64,000 bases of DNA, from NCBI RefSeq assembly GCF_019393635.1, contig NC_057863.1, positions 627,710,291 through 627,774,290 of the forward strand, written 5' to 3'. The DNA comes from Dromiciops gliroides (lineage: Eukaryota > Chordata > Mammalia > Microbiotheria > Microbiotheriidae). Made by a program: the position numbers and the translations under genes. Positions 1-30,559 of this stretch are shown piece by piece. The notes under the pieces were generated by a model. It was not told the DNA's origin and ran no database searches. It saw only the letters and a list, made by a program, of their open reading frames with translations. How positions within the stretch are numbered: the stretch's first letter is position 1; every line of letters begins with the position of its first letter.

Positions 1-100
1 TCACACAGCTAGTAAGTGTCAAATGTTTGAGGCTGGCTTTGAACTCAGGTCCTCCTGAATCCAGGGCCAGTGCTTTATCCACTGTGCCACCTAGCTGCCC
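1..100 (-). repeat. tRNA-SINE, cut by window edge
   Basis: Antisense; body and head only. Confidence 0.85.
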
Positions 101-453
101 TCATTGTGGGATTTTTAATTACACAAAGTAGGAAAAAGGAGCCCAACAACCCTACTCTAGATTCTAACATCAGAGATTATAAACATGTTCTCTCTGCTTG
201 TTTAGAACCTGGAACAACTTGGTCCTGTAGGGAGTGATGATGGTGAATCAATAATCAGCAATCTGAGTCAATATTGAATCCTTCCAAGTCAAAAGAGCCA
301 GGGGTCATTATATCTGCAAGCATTGGCCAACCCATGGAAACAGGCACACGACTCCCAAGAGTATCTGTTGCTTGGAGATTCTCATCATTATGTGTTCTAG
401 GATTGCCTAAAGGAACTAGGAGAGGATGCCACTGGGTGGTGATTGGCTTTCTG

Positions 454-609
454 TTTCTTTCTTTATTTTTGGTGAGGCAATTGGGGTTAAGTGACTTGGC
501 CAGGGTCACACAGCTAGTAAGTGTTAAGTGTCTGAGGCTGGATTTGAACTCAGGTCCTCCTGAGTCCAGGGCTGGTGCTCTATCCACTGCGCCACCTAGC
601 TGCCCCTGC
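454..609 (-). repeat. tRNA-SINE
   Basis: Perfect 13-bp TSD GATTGGCTTTCTG (441-453 and 610-622). Confidence 0.92.
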
Positions 610-729
610 GATTGGCTTTCTGATGCCTCAACTACACATATCCATTATTGGTGGTGCCTTGAATGATTCACATGAGACTGATGGTACAAATGGCTTGGTT
701 AGGTCTTATTGGGGGTGTTGTGGACACGG

Positions 730-1145
730 TTAGGTGCAAATTTTAGGGTGGACCCTGAGAAGATGGAGTGTGTCCAGAGAAAAGTGATCAGCACATTGAG
801 GGGGCTTGGGACACTTAGCCAGATGAGATGGGATGGAAGGATGGGGTGTGGTGGGAACACTATTACTGTCTTGGAACATTCCCCAGAATCACCAAACTCT
901 CAGAAGTCATCAAATGCATCATGGACCTGAACAAGAATCATCCTCCCAACAAATCTGGGGAAGAGAATTTGAAGGGTTGGTGGCTCTATGGAAGTGGGAT
1001 TCCATTTGTTTTATTTGCCCCAGAGGGCAATGGGCTAGTTGCAGAATCAGAATCCCAACAAATATAAGGAAAACCTTCCTAACAATCAGGGCTATTCCCA
1101 AAGTGTCTCAGGAGATTGTGGATTCCCTTTCATTCCATATGTAGG
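730..1145 (+). mobile_element. CR1/L3 LINE 3' fragment
   Basis: Carries the L3-like blocks GTGTCCAGAGAAAAGTGATC and AAGGAAAACCTTCCTAACAA, as in other copies here. Confidence 0.55.
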
Positions 1146-1804
1146 AACTGACATTAATTACTGAAAAATGTATATAATAAGAACAAGCTAAAAACACATT
1201 TCTGGTGACACTCTTCTGATAGGGCAATTTACTTTAACTGCATCCATTAGGATCCTTCAACATAAAATACAAAATGGCATAGCACTATATTTTAAACTGA
1301 GAAATAGAACCACAAAGCCAAAGCTAGTAAGACTTCCATCGCTTCGGGCGTACCCACCACAACCTATCTACGCCTTCTCATTCGGGGATCACTTTGGTCC
1401 ATGTCCTAAGTCCTCCAGAAACACCTCTCTTCCAGTTCTCTTGCCATTGTGTTTGTGTGAACAGTCTGGCAGATGGGCTGTCCATCAATTATCTCTCCTT
1501 CTTGGTAAATGACTGGCCTGCCTCCTGCTCATGTCTTCCTTTGATGATATCTTTTATACTGCTTCTCCTGCAGAATTCTTCGTTGATGATATGCTGTGGC
1601 CTACTCACACCCACCGTGCCCTTTCTATGACCTACAGTTTAAAGTCTTTGGGGACCAGTATTCAGGCCACATTTTGCAGCCAGGCCATGTGGTATCACTG
1701 GAAGATTACTGGGTCTTGGTTTTGAGAAGATGGCCAACCCCTGTTCAGTTTCCTAAATGACAGATGGCCATCTTGTTCTCATCTTCCTATTTATTCAGTT
1801 CTTC
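1146..1804. other. Unassigned sequence
   Basis: No gene or clear repeat match. The part from 1320 to 1740 (GCTTCGGGCGTACCCACC to CACTGGAAGATTACTGGG) looks like an old interspersed element that I cannot name. Confidence 0.4.
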
Positions 1805-2010
1805 ACCAATAATAGCTAGTATTTATATAGTGATTACTGTGTGTCCAGTACTGTGCTAAAAGCTTGACAAATTTGGTCCTCACAACCTCCCTGGGAGGCA
1901 GGTGCTGTTATTATCCTCATTTGCTAGTAAGTGTCTGAGGCTGGATTTGAACTCAGGTTTTCCTGACTCCAGGTCCTATACTCTATCCACTGTAGCACCT
2001 AACTGCCTAG
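1805..2010 (-). repeat. Older CORE-SINE (MIR/THER1-like)
   Basis: AATAGCTAGTATTTATATAG to the antisense head TAGCACCTAACTGCC; more diverged than the tRNA-SINEs. Confidence 0.6.
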
Positions 2011-2121
2011 TTGACTGACTGTACATTTGCAGTATTTGCCCAAGAGATAGTACTGATGATGGACTACCTTTATGACTGTTCATCCAAAAGTATATCTTAG
2101 TCTGCATTAAAAAATTATTTT

Positions 2122-2280
2122 GGGGGCAGCTAGGTGGCGCAGTGGATAGAGCACCGGCTCTGGATTCAGAAGGACCTGAGTTCAATTCTGGTCTCAGACA
2201 CTTAACACTTACTAGCTGTGTGACCCTGGGCAAGTCACTTAACCCCAATTGCCTCACTAAAAAAACCAAAACAAAAAAAA
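2122..2280 (+). repeat. tRNA-SINE
   Basis: Full length with an A-rich tail; flanks share AAAAATTATTTT. Confidence 0.9.
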
Positions 2281-2319
2281 TTATTTTTACAAGCTTTTAT
2301 CTCTCCCTCCTCTAGGAGA

Positions 2320-2480
2320 GTAGGTAGTTCAGTCACCACCTACTGGGCAAGTCATCAATCTGTTTGCCTCAGTTTCCTCTACTGCAAAATGGGGATAATA
2401 ATAGTACTTACTTTCTAGGGTTATGGTGAGGAACAAATGAGATGATACATAGTAGTTATGTAACAAATGCTGGTTTCCTT
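2320..2480 (+). repeat. Older CORE-SINE
   Basis: CTGGGCAAGTCATCAATCTG, GTTTGCCTCAGTTTCCTC and CAAAATGGGGATAATAATAG. Confidence 0.55.
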
Positions 2481-3049
2481 CCCTCCCCCTCCCCCTGTCC
2501 AACTGAATTAAAAAATAAAAAATAAACCCTTCATAACAAAAAGCCACAGTCTAGCAAAATACGTTTCCATATTGACCACATCCAAAAATTCTGTCTCATT
2601 TTGGATTTTAAGTCCATCTCTTCTCTGGACTCGGATTAAGAATCTGCATAATATTCCACAGCAGATACTAGAGTCACACAATTGACTTTTATAGGTACGG
2701 GAAAAAACCATTCTTCTGTGCTTCTTGGTTATTGACTATAAAACACAAAAACAAAACCAAAAACTTTGAGCAGAGCTAAATGCTACTCTTGAAGAGTGCT
2801 CCTCTGACAAGTCTTCCACATAGGTGTAAAAATTATACAAGAAATGTAATTAAAATACGTAACATATAATATTAAAAACACACAATTATATTTCTTGGAA
2901 AAGCCAGTAACTTTGTTCTACAAATACGTGACCATAAAGGGAGATATAAAATGGGGAGATGAATGCTTTAAGTGTCTGCCACCACCATGGAAGATGTCCA
3001 AATGACATTCATAGGTGTTGTAAAAAGCCCTACTGATCAGTTCTTGGGT
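2481..3049. other. Unassigned AT-rich sequence
   Basis: Nothing recognised. Confidence 0.4.
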
Positions 3050-3225
3050 TGCAGGGAAGAGAGGTGGGAATATGAACTAAAAAAATTAATAATTATTTCA
3101 GTATAATTATTTTCCCTCACAATCCTACATATTTTACATACATACATACATTTACAAGTATTAGTCTGAGAAAGACTCCACAGGCTTCAGCACCCTGGCC
3201 AAGGGGTTCAGAGCCGGAGGTTGGG
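3050..3225 (-). mobile_element. Ancient mammal-wide DNA-transposon-like repeat
   Basis: The stretch from AATTATTTCAGTATAATTA to CCAAGGGGTTCAGAGCC resembles a well-spread mammalian element, probably a hAT-type transposon in reverse. I cannot name the family with certainty. Confidence 0.35.
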
Positions 3226-3754
3226 GGGCGGGGAATAATATTTAAAAAATTTATTTACATGCATTAAAACAAACAAACAAAAACATCATTCCTCTTATGC
3301 CAGCCTAGGAACTCGAGCTTAAATCACAGGGTTGCAGGCTAGTTTTTGGGAGAAGTACTAGAAAGATTTACATTGGCTTTGGAGAAAAACAAACATTAGT
3401 TTGGGAAGTGACATCTCTTTGAAATTCTATTCTCCAAGAGTTATCTCCCAAGGCCTTTCCTGTAAACCCTTAGGGACAAACAATCAAAGGATTTTCTTTC
3501 TCCTGTATACATCCACTTTCACTTCCCTTTTCTACTCTATCCTCTTCAAGGTTTTGTCTTCACTTAGAACAGATGTTACTTCAATGAATAGCTCCACTCA
3601 GATCAGAAATTGCTGTATATCACAGAGTGGTTTTAAGTTTAGTATAGGATATCAATACTGAAGGCACTTTATAAATGTTTGATAACTATTTGTGAAATTC
3701 TGTGACTTACATTAACAAAAACTTCTCATTTCTATTTCCTTATTGATAATCTTT
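3226..3754. other. Unassigned sequence
   Basis: Nothing recognised beyond a short AAAC-rich run near 3270. Confidence 0.4.
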
Positions 3755-3920
3755 TGTTTTGGGTTTTGGGTTTTTTTGGGTTTTTTTAGGCAATGGGGGT
3801 TAAGTGACTTGCCCAGGGTCACACAGCTAGCAAGTGTCAAGTGTCTGAGGCTGGGTTTGAACTCAGGCACTCCTGAATCCAGGGCCAGTGCTTTAACCAC
3901 TGCGCCATCTAGCTGCCCCC
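3755..3920 (-). repeat. tRNA-SINE
   Basis: 16-bp TSD CTTATTGATAATCTTT on both sides. Confidence 0.92.
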
Positions 3921-4002
3921 TCTTATTGATAATCTTTCACTTTTGAGTTATGATGACTCCAAACTTCAAAGTTCAATACTTTTTTTCTTTTAAAGGCAAA
4001 TT

Positions 4003-4156
4003 CTTTTTTTTTTTTTTTTGGTGGGGCAATGAGGGTTAAGTGACTTGCCCAGGGTCACACAGCTAGTAAGTGTCAAGTGTCTGAGGTCAGATTTGAACTC
4101 AGGTCCTCCTGAATCCAGGGTCAGTGCTTTATCCACTGTGCCACCTAGCTGTCCCC
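4003..4156 (-). repeat. tRNA-SINE
   Basis: Full length, long T run at its left end; weak TSD TCAATACTT. Confidence 0.88.
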
Positions 4157-4275
4157 TCAATACTTCTTTTCAATGTAGGCATTCCCACCACAGATACAAA
4201 CTATAACCCATATATCAGGCAGCAGACAGTTCTCAAGACTTGCTGTGGCCAAAATGTGTGTGCATGTGCATAAAA

Positions 4276-4440
4276 ACTTTACATCGAGGACAGCTAGGTG
4301 GCATAGTGGATAAAGCATTGGCCCTGGATACAGGAGGACCTGAGTTCAAATCCAGCCTCAGACACTTGACACTTACTAGCTGTGTGACCCTGGGCAAGTC
4401 ACTTAACCCTCATTTCTCCACAAAACCCCCCCAAACCAAA
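4276..4440 (+). repeat. tRNA-SINE
   Basis: Full length; flanks share TTACATC. Confidence 0.88.
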
Positions 4441-4450
4441 AAACAAACCC

Positions 4451-5240
4451 ATTACATCAACCTATTAATGAGTCTCAGAAATCAGCTAGGCAGACTTGAG
4501 GTCCATCAGTATTTACTGGTGGTGAAGTAGGAAACTAGTTTTGGTGTATCAGATGTGTGAAATGGGCTAGCCAGGGTGGGAAACTAAATTTCAGGAGCAT
4601 ACGGAGTTGGGAATTTACCAGACCAAAATAAAATGTATTCCCTTTAATTCCATAGAGAAGGTGGGAGATAAGGGTAGGGTGGTAGAGGAGCAAAGATACT
4701 ATGTGCATGAAATGAATCCAGATGTTGTCCTAAGTGTTAAAAAATTCTTAGTGTGGTAATATCGATCATGCTATAATATGGTCCCCACCTTAACTCCTTT
4801 CCTCATCAAAAGTTTTCAATCCAAAATGAAGAGAATCAAAGGGACTGATACTGGGGGTGTGGGGGGAAGAGAACAGGCTGATTATTCAGAAGATTCAAGG
4901 CAAGTAATGGAAAAACACAATTTGTTTTACAAAAATGGACAATGATGCTGAAATGCACACGTTCCACATTGGGGTATTTTTATATATAGCTTTTTCCAGC
5001 TAGCAACTGAAAAATGAATCAAAAGTCCTTTCAAGTCCTTTGTTTTACAACAAAATATTTCATTATTCAAGCCCCTAAACTTATGCTTTACTCTCATCAG
5101 CCAATGTTTACGTAAAAATATGCCAGCAAGTGAATATTTCAATAGCTATATTTTGCATCTAAGAAAGAATGCTATGAAGCTGAAAGGCAAGCTTGTTGTA
5201 AACAGACTCCATATTTCACAAAAGCAAAGCAAAAACTAAT
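4451..5240. other. Intergenic sequence downstream of PARK7
   Basis: Repeat-free and AT-rich, with no open frame of note. It may include longer PARK7 3' ends. Confidence 0.4.
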
Positions 5241-5576
5241 TATTTACCAAATGTCCTATTTTATTTGGTCAACAAAGTTCAGCACTGGGTGTAGAGGAAA
5301 GTGTGAGATTGAGCAGTAGCCACATGTGCATCCAGCTGTCTTCAGTCTCTCCGGCAATTGCCAATGAAGTCACATTATCAAGCAGGGAAACATTTTTCTA
5401 AGTTTTCCTTTAATTTGAACATAAATCAGTGAAAAGCAATTGGTACATTATGTAATCCTTGAGTACAATTACACTTCAAATGATCTCATGTTACACTGCT
5501 TTTCAAACTTCAAAAATTTTAAATATTAGTGATTTCTAAGGAACTGTTAAGCTTATTATCAAGAAAGCTTTTCTCT
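5241..5576 (-). other. PARK7: PARK7 3' untranslated region
   Basis: About 335 bp of AT-rich sequence after the stop, free of SINEs. Its end is inferred from an AATAAA on the minus strand at 5265-5260. The sequence just after it (ATAGGACATTTGGTAAATA) resembles what I recall of the human PARK7 transcript end, which places cleavage near 5241. Confidence 0.75.
5260..5265 (-). terminator. PARK7: PARK7 polyadenylation signal AATAAA
   Basis: Canonical AATAAA on the minus strand about 310 bp after the PARK7 stop, in a context similar to the human transcript end. Confidence 0.75.
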
Positions 5577-23225
<17,649 letters not shown>

Positions 23226-23280
23226 TTTTAAATCGTATTTTTAAAATAAACACAATTACTCCACTGAACCTTTTACTGCA

Positions 23281-25009
23281 ACCAAGGAACAGACAAAACT
23301 GAAATTTGTGAAGCTTCTCAGACAGCAGAACAAACACTTCCTAGGAAAAATACAGAGTTTAGGCAGTCAGACATCTTATTCATTAACATTTTCTTTTACA
23401 CAGTATTATATGATCTATTAAGCACATTTCTAAGGAGTGTCAAGTTTAGTGAATATATTCTCACGAATCATTATAGGAGAAACAGATTAGAAAAGTTCAA
23501 CTTTTACAATTTAAAAAATTCAATGTTTAGACATTTTGTTGCAAGTGAAACTTAGTAAAACTAACATCCCACATATTACCTAGTGAGAAAAGAGTGGTTT
23601 TTCTCCTTTAGCAAGAAGGAAAATTCTACTTCACAGTACATGAGTAAGCTTTATTATATGCACAAAAATATATATAGTACTTCTTTCTGGAGATTTTAGA
23701 GGGGAATTTTTAGCATTAATCTTTGGTTCTATTTTATATTAACAGTAAGGATTTTAATGATTTTTTTTCTTTTGAAAAGAAGACGGAGCATTACTCTGAT
23801 ACCAAGTTTTAAGGTCAACTTTATAATTTTATTATTTTTAAAAATTTATTTATAAGTCATTTTCATTCTTGCTCTGAAGGGTTTGGTTTACTTGCCAAAC
23901 AAATATTTTCAAACACAAGAATTACAATGACTTTTATACCCTGAGTACTTCCAACAAAGCAAAAGCTGCTGTTATTCACAACATCTGGGCTTATGTCTTA
24001 CATATGCTTACAGAACTACCAAAGGCAAGAAATCCAGCCTCCCAAAGTAGAAAACCTTATTTTTGAATTCAATTATCCTAAGGGTGGCAATGTTAAAAAG
24101 ATGGCAGCGTTCACAATTTGGTCACACTCATGTTTTTTGCAGACATTGCAGTCTGTATAAGTGAGCTGTCTGTTAGATATTCCTGAATTAGCATTCGTGC
24201 TAAAGGTCAGCCTGAGTCCAAATTCAATATTTTATGTAATGACATAAAAAGGGCCTTAGCCCATTAATAACAGAATCCAAACTTTCAACTGTCAGACTGA
24301 GCCCCCTCCCCCTCCCCGTCTCAGTTTTCCCCAATGCTGTTCAGAAGCCCCCAGTGCCCCAGCCAGTGAGATCTCAGGTCCCCTCTTGTCCCTTAGGTCC
24401 CTCTTTGAGACAACAGACTGATTTGCAAGTATTTATTACACTTTCTTGTCACAAATGCATACTTGTCGTATTCAGCATAAGTGAATCCTCTAACTTTCAT
24501 CCAGATCAGTTTACTACCTCAAAGTAAGAGGAAACTTGAAGCAGCTTGAGGCAGCTTGTTACCTACCCAGGGCACAGGCACAAATAGACTCGGGCTAACT
24601 TGGAAGGAAGGAGTCAGGGCCGTCAGAATCATTGTACTGGCTACTTTATTTGCTTGAAGACTTATGAGAATCACCTTATGCTGAATTTGTTCCTTTCATG
24701 TCTAAATATGCCTCTTAAAACCGCTTTTGAATGGTTTTAAATAGAGATCATGTGATTTACAATGTCACTAAAGTTTAGGTTCCCCCACTGTTAAGAATGG
24801 AATACTCCAATACGTCTCCCAGAGTGTCTGCTGTTTTTAACCCACTTTGGTCCAAACAGAATTGAAAGAAGAAAATATCTCACACAACCTGTATTTACTT
24901 TTAAAATTCCAAAGACAAATTCAAATTCCTTCAGTCTTTGGACATTCCTTCTGGTCTACCAAGTTCATTATCAAGGTGTTATCCTCTCTCTTCCTTAGCC
25001 CACAGTCAG
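23281..25009. other. PARK7 intron 1, largely repeat-free
   Basis: 1.7 kb next to the ATG exon without any recognised repeat, AT-rich with a C-rich patch near 24300. It could contain conserved regulatory sequence. Confidence 0.4.
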
Positions 25010-25690
25010 TCAATTGACAAATCTCCTCTCTTCTACTTTCACAGCATCTCTTGAATCCAGCTCCCTTCTTTCTGTTCACAGAGCCATTACCCTAATTGAG
25101 GCCCTCATCACCTCTGGCTTAGGCTGTAGTAATAGGCCTGTAATCAGTTTCTCCCCATTCCAATCTACCTTTCACACCCTGCCAAGGTTGATTTCCTTAA
25201 GATATGACCATGTTACTCCCCTGCTCAATAAAAGACATGTGGCTACCTATTGCCTCTAGGATACAATATAAACTTCTCTGGCTTTTAAAGCCTTCATCCT
25301 TCACAAACTAGCCTCAACCTACCTTTCTGGCCTTATTATATATGCCCTTTCCTACACTTTGCAATCCAGCCAAACTGGCTTTTTCTTTTGGTCCTGACAT
25401 AGTCCTCTCTCCAGTCTCCATGTCTGAAGTACACTCCCTTGTCTCCTCCATGTCACACAACCTGTCTCATCAAGACATCTCAAACAACACCCTCTACATG
25501 ATTCCTTCTTGACCCTCTCACTGATATTTCTCCTACTTTGTATTATACTGGATTAAATATGTACCTGTTGTCTCCCTTGACAGAATGTAAGCTCCTTGAA
25601 CACTGAGATTGCTTCATTTGTGTCTCTTTATCCCCAGTGTCTATCACAGCATCTGGCACATAGCTGGGATTTAATTGATATAAAATATAT
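25010..25690 (+). mobile_element. L2 LINE 3' end
   Basis: Long copy in L2 order: CTACCTATTGCCTCTAGGAT, GCCTTCATCCTTCACAAACT, AGAATGTAAGCTCCTTGAAC, CAGCATCTGGCACATAGC. It lies in PARK7 intron 1. Confidence 0.7.
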
Positions 25691-26039
25691 TATTTATTAA
25701 AGATATACAAGAGGAAAGTTCATTCCTAGGGTAAATATTGCCTTTTTCTATAGTTATTGTTAATCCTAAAAAATAGATCATAGGATTTAGGATTATCTTG
25801 TTCAACTCCTCTCCCATTTTACAGATTAAAAAACTGAAGTGGGGGGGGGTGTGCTGTCAATTGCCCAATCCCATAAGTAATAAATAGCCCAGATCCTCTG
25901 ACGTTAGAATCAGTGTCTTTCCCCCATCATGCTAAGCTGATTTTCTATTGACATCACACTGTCGTCTGTGTTGATGATTCATATAGACATTTTTCATAAA
26001 ATAGAAGTTTTTCTTAGGTACTTCTATTCTGCTTTTTTC

Positions 26040-26320
26040 AATTCGGCAAACATTAAGAGCTTCCTGTGCAGAAAAATACTTTGCCAAGGGGAGACATGAA
26101 CCTAGCCTCTGCCCTCATCAATCTTTACCTCATTCCTGTGCCTGGAATTAAATTCTCTTTTCCATCTAAAAATGATCCATTCTTAAAGGTTCAGCTAAAG
26201 TCCCATTTCTTCCTTCCTTCCTTCCTTCCTTCCTTTCTTACAACATTTCTTTCATAAGAGTCTTCTCTTACTATCCCAGCTGTGCCAAGTTCTGTGATTG
26301 TTGACAATTTCCTTCCCCCT
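26040..26320 (+). mobile_element. L2 LINE fragment
   Basis: CCTCATTCCTGTGCCTGGAA and GGTTCAGCTAAAGTCCCATT are typical of L2. Includes the short TTCC microsatellite. Confidence 0.5.
26206..26234. repeat. Short (TTCC)n microsatellite
   Basis: Seven tandem TTCC units inside an L2 fragment. Confidence 0.85.
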
Positions 26321-26419
26321 TTACTTCATGGATCTGCTCTAAGGGGATTGAGAGCAAGGCCAAATACAAGGACCACAGACAAATTTGAGAGATATAATCA
26401 TCAAGTTTGGTGAGGAAGG

Positions 26420-26700
26420 CGATCCAGTGGGAAGGACCCAGGGATGGCAGTCAGGAAACATGTATTCTGGGTCCTGCTAAGCCATCAGTTGGCCGAGTGT
26501 CCTTCAGGAAGTCACTTTCCTCTTCTGTCCCTCCGTTTGCTCATCTGTAAAATGAAAGCTCTTCGGATCCTTCCATCAACCCTCAAAACACTCAGTTTAT
26601 GCTGTATGATGCAGCACCTAATCACAGGCTGCTTAGTATATGAAATTAAATAAAGTATGCAAAGCATCTGGCAAATCCTAAGTGTCTGTTATTAGCTACT
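26420..26700 (+). repeat. Older CORE-SINE
   Basis: CAGTCAGGAAACATGTATTC and TCTGTCCCTCCGTTTGCTCA; PARK7 intron 1. Confidence 0.45.
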
Positions 26701-27579
26701 ACAGTCCCACTGGTGATGCATATCTGTCTTGCCTACCCAAAAACATTCTGAATGCAGAGATCATGCCTGTCTATCAGCAGCCTTGTGGCACCCAGCAACT
26801 GGGCCCACAGTGAACATGCAGACTTCTCAAAAAATCTGTGTGGATCACAACCCAACCAAAACTTACTAGGAAAGACTTAAAGCCTGCCCACAACACAAAG
26901 GTTAAGGGATTTTCCCCATGTTCACATGGTTAAGGGTCAGAAACAAAATCTGAACCCAGGACTTCCTGAACCTTCAAAATTCAATCCAGTTGATCAGACT
27001 GCCAAGTACTTAAACACCTGTTATGCAGTTAAAATAGATTCTTGAACAGTATTTTACATTTTTATGTCAGTGTATCTGAAAGTTTCAGTCTTGAAATTAC
27101 ATCTAATTATCTTTTTATCTCTAAGATAGTGATCTCAAGTTCTTCTTAATAATGAGTCACTAGCACAAGAATGTCTTAATTTAGTGGTTTGAATAAAACC
27201 CCTATCAGAGTTCCACAGAAGAAATGAAAATGATAGAAATAACTCATTCGTCAAAAAAGTATTACTACAGAACTGTCATAATAATTGTTTAGGTCAGTCC
27301 TGTTTCTCCAGGAAAGACTGAAGCCAAATGACCCTGTTATACTACCTTTTTTAGGTAACATTTAAAAAGTCCTTCATTAAGCACCCACTACTGTATGCCC
27401 CAAACCGTGTTAAGCACTGAAAGTGCAGATAGATGGGTCCCCCAAAATAGGACCAGTGCATGCCTTGATGGAAGGTATACACATCTTGAGACAGAGGGTT
27501 CAGAATAGGGAGAGAAGGGAATATGACAAAATGGAGCAAGCAGGGGGAGACTGGGCAATGCCCCTCTACAGGTAATTAA

Positions 27580-28275
27580 TTAACCAATAAGCACTTATTA
27601 AGGATCTTTGAAGTGCTAGGCAGTGGGGATTCAAAGACAAAGTTCTTGCCCTCAAGGAATTTAAATTCTCCCTAGCAGTGACAATAATAATAGCTAACAC
27701 TATGATGCAAAGATAGGCACAAGCAAAATAGATACAAGGTAATCTTGGGGGAAAGATACTAGTGGCAGTGGGGATCAGAGAAGACTCCATGCACAAGGTG
27801 GTAGGGCTTGAGCTGAGCCTTGAAAGAAATCAGGGATTCCAAGCGGTGAGGAATGCATTCCAGGCATGGGGAACAGCCAGTGCAAAGGCACAGACAATAC
27901 ATGGAAGGAACATCGTGTGTGAAGAACTGTAATATGGCTGGTTGGGTCACATCATTAAGTACCGAAGTGGAGTAATGTATAAGAAAACTGGAAAGGTAGG
28001 TAAAGGTGAAGGGCTTTAAATGCCCCAAAGCGCTCCTCTTTGGCAGCAGAGATAATGGAACGATGAGGTCAGAGCTGGACTTTAGAAACATCACTTACGC
28101 AGTCTTGTGGAGGAACAACTGGAAGGGGAGCGCCATCCAGAGACTACTGCAATAGTCTAGGTGAGGACCTTAGCTCAAGTGGGAGCTGCTAAGAGGCTGG
28201 AGGCAAGAAATATTGGGAAGGTGCAAGGAACAGATGTGGCAACTGATTGGATATTTAGAGTGAGAGATGGTGGAG
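27580..28275 (+). repeat. Ancient interspersed repeat, class unassigned (copy 2)
   Basis: Longer copy of the same family: TTCCAGGCATGGGGAACAGC, ACTGGAAAGGTAGGTAAAGG and GACTACTGCAATAGTCTAGG, in PARK7 intron 1. Confidence 0.5.
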
Positions 28276-28554
28276 AATGGAAGAGGTGCTTGATACACCT
28301 AATCTTTCATCACTGGTAACAAATGTAGTAAAACCTCTGGCTAAAAAGGGCAGCAAAACCAGGAGGAGCTACCTGCTGCTTGGTCATCTAGGAGAACGAG
28401 AGCCAGGACAAAAGGAAGGAAGCACACCCAGAGAACTTTCTGATCTCATTAAGAACAAGAACTGGAGGCCTGAGCTTTTCCAGTTCTTCCCACTCTGGCT
28501 CCACACTGATTTCACATTCTCTTTCATTCAATTGATGTTTCAGGTCTAACAGCA

Positions 28555-28810
28555 TGACTTTCTGCCATTCCTTAAGCTGATCATTCCATCATTAAACCTT
28601 CATACTTGTTCTTTGTCTATTCTTGGAATGAACTCCCAACTCACTGCTTCCTCAATGCCACACCCCTAAAGGAAGCCTTCCCGAATCTCTCTAGTTAGTG
28701 CTTTCTCAAGCTTCAAGTCATCTAGCATCTACTTATTGGAATAATATCATAACTCCTTGGGAACAAGGACTGGGTTTTCGTCTTTGTATCACCAGTGCCT
28801 TGCATATAAA
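28555..28810 (+). mobile_element. L2 LINE 3' fragment
   Basis: CTCCTTGGGAACAAGGACTG, TCGTCTTTGTATCACCAGTG and an upstream AAAGGAAGCCTTCCCGAATC. Confidence 0.55.
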
Positions 28811-28858
28811 AGGGAAAATGTTTCTTGTGCTAGATTTTTTAATAAAAAACAAATACAA

Positions 28859-29006
28859 GGGCAGCTAGGTGGTGCAGTGGATAAAGCACCAGCCCTGGAT
28901 TCAGGAGGACCTGAGTTCAAATCCAGCCTCAGACACTTTGACGCTTACTAGCTGTGTGACCCTGGGCAAGTCACTTAATTCTCATTGCCCTGCAAAAACA
29001 AAAAAC
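28859..29006 (+). repeat. tRNA-SINE in PARK7 intron 1
   Basis: Flanks ACAAATACAA and ACAAATGCAG. Confidence 0.88.
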
Positions 29007-29059
29007 CCCACAAATGCAGACTCTCTTCAAGGACTTTAGAATCCAATAATGGTAAGATG

Positions 29060-29155
29060 GAGTTTCCTTTAGTGATAACACTAGATCAAATGAGATGACC
29101 CATGCAAAGTGCTTTGCAAACCTTAAAGTGCTGTATAAATACTAATGATTATGCA
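29060..29155 (+). repeat. CORE-SINE 3' tail
   Basis: CAAATGAGATGACCCATGCA then AACCTTAAAGTGCTGTATAA; this is the tail type that is tandemly repeated at 31540-32310. Confidence 0.55.
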
Positions 29156-30559
29156 CATCAGGTAACACATCTAGCAGCTGTAAAAGTATAAGTTCCTCCC
29201 AAATAATTTTAGATTACTAAATAGGAGTCCTTCAAACTGTGAGGGCCCATCAATTGACACAGAAGACTATTTGAAGGCTATAGTTTCTTCTGACTTTGTG
29301 ACAATTACTATACTTTACTTTAGCACACTTATTACACCCTAAGACCTCAGTTTACAACCTAACCCAACAGTTACAAACTTTGCCAAACAGTTACAAACAC
29401 ACATAAAAATCACAGACATATAAGAAAAGCAGCCAGAGGCTGAGTGGAACAAAGCCACAATGCAAACTTCCTCAGAGCCACACTTAATAGCACAGAGAAA
29501 AATCTTACTTGGTTCTCTCATTCTCTCTTCTCTCAATAAGGCCAGTTTCAGTCACCTCATGTGGGCAACTTCAGGGAAGACCAGCCCAGATAACTGGGCC
29601 TTATCTATTTTTCTAAATTATGCAAAGGTCACCTTCCAAACTGTTTCATATTCTCCTTCATCTTGGCTTATGTTTCAGTCTAACAAGATGACTTGCTGTC
29701 ATTCCTTGAACTGAGCAAGTCCTGGATTTAAGTCCTGCCTCTGTCCCATACTGGATGCATAACCATATTGAAGTCACTCAACCTGAAAGTCCCAGTTACA
29801 AAGAAGCTGCCAATCTGCACTGGAGAACTTGCTCTATTACAGGGAACTTCCCATGGCACTGAAATCACACAATCACCAGCCACTCTGGCAAAATCAAGTT
29901 TACCAGCCACCCCCAACCCTCCCCTTCCTCCCCCCCCCCAACAAAAAAAATGGAAGCCAGGAGTAAAGGCTACAAGTTGAGGCCCCTAGGTGGTGCTAGA
30001 CTTGGTAGCCAGGAAAACCTGAGTTCAAATCCCATCTGCATTTATGAGCTGAGTGACCCTGGGCAATTACATTAACTTCCATCAGCCTGAATTTTCTAAT
30101 CCAGAAAACAAGAATCACGCACATAAAACATTTTAACCTTAAAGATCTACGTGTGTCATGTATATGTGTACAGAGGTTTGTGAATATAGATCTACGTTTA
30201 TATATCAGATATTAATGATATATTTGCATAGTATACCCATGTGACACATTTACATACACATGCTAGCTATCATTATTCCGGCTTCCACAAATCAATCGCC
30301 AGGCATTCCTGATCAGCTAAATGGGTTAATCTGGTTCTATAAAAGGACTCTTCAACCAGGGGTAAAGATAAACCGGAAATGGAGGCGGGGAAGGGGGGGG
30401 GTTGGCCTGGGTTCAAATCCTTCCCCGCAGGATAATGCTGTGATACCCTCCGGGGTTCCCTCGCATTCCTAAATCTTAGGGGCAGAGAGCTGGGAGAACG
30501 GCCTCCAAGTTCATCTAATGCAACCCTCCCCCCACTTTACAGATGAGGAAACTGAGACC
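29156..30559. other. PARK7 intron 1 near the CpG island
   Basis: Apart from the old SINE at 29975, only low-complexity C runs (29926-29939) and unassigned sequence. Confidence 0.4.
29975..30150 (+). repeat. Older CORE-SINE, diverged
   Basis: CCTAGGTGGTGCTAGACTTG, ACCTGAGTTCAAATCCCATC, GTGACCCTGGGCAATTACAT. Confidence 0.5.

Noticed and set aside
2122-2200. tRNA-like A and B boxes in SINE heads
   Set aside because: They belong to SINEs; no sequence here folds as a complete tRNA with an acceptor stem that I could identify.
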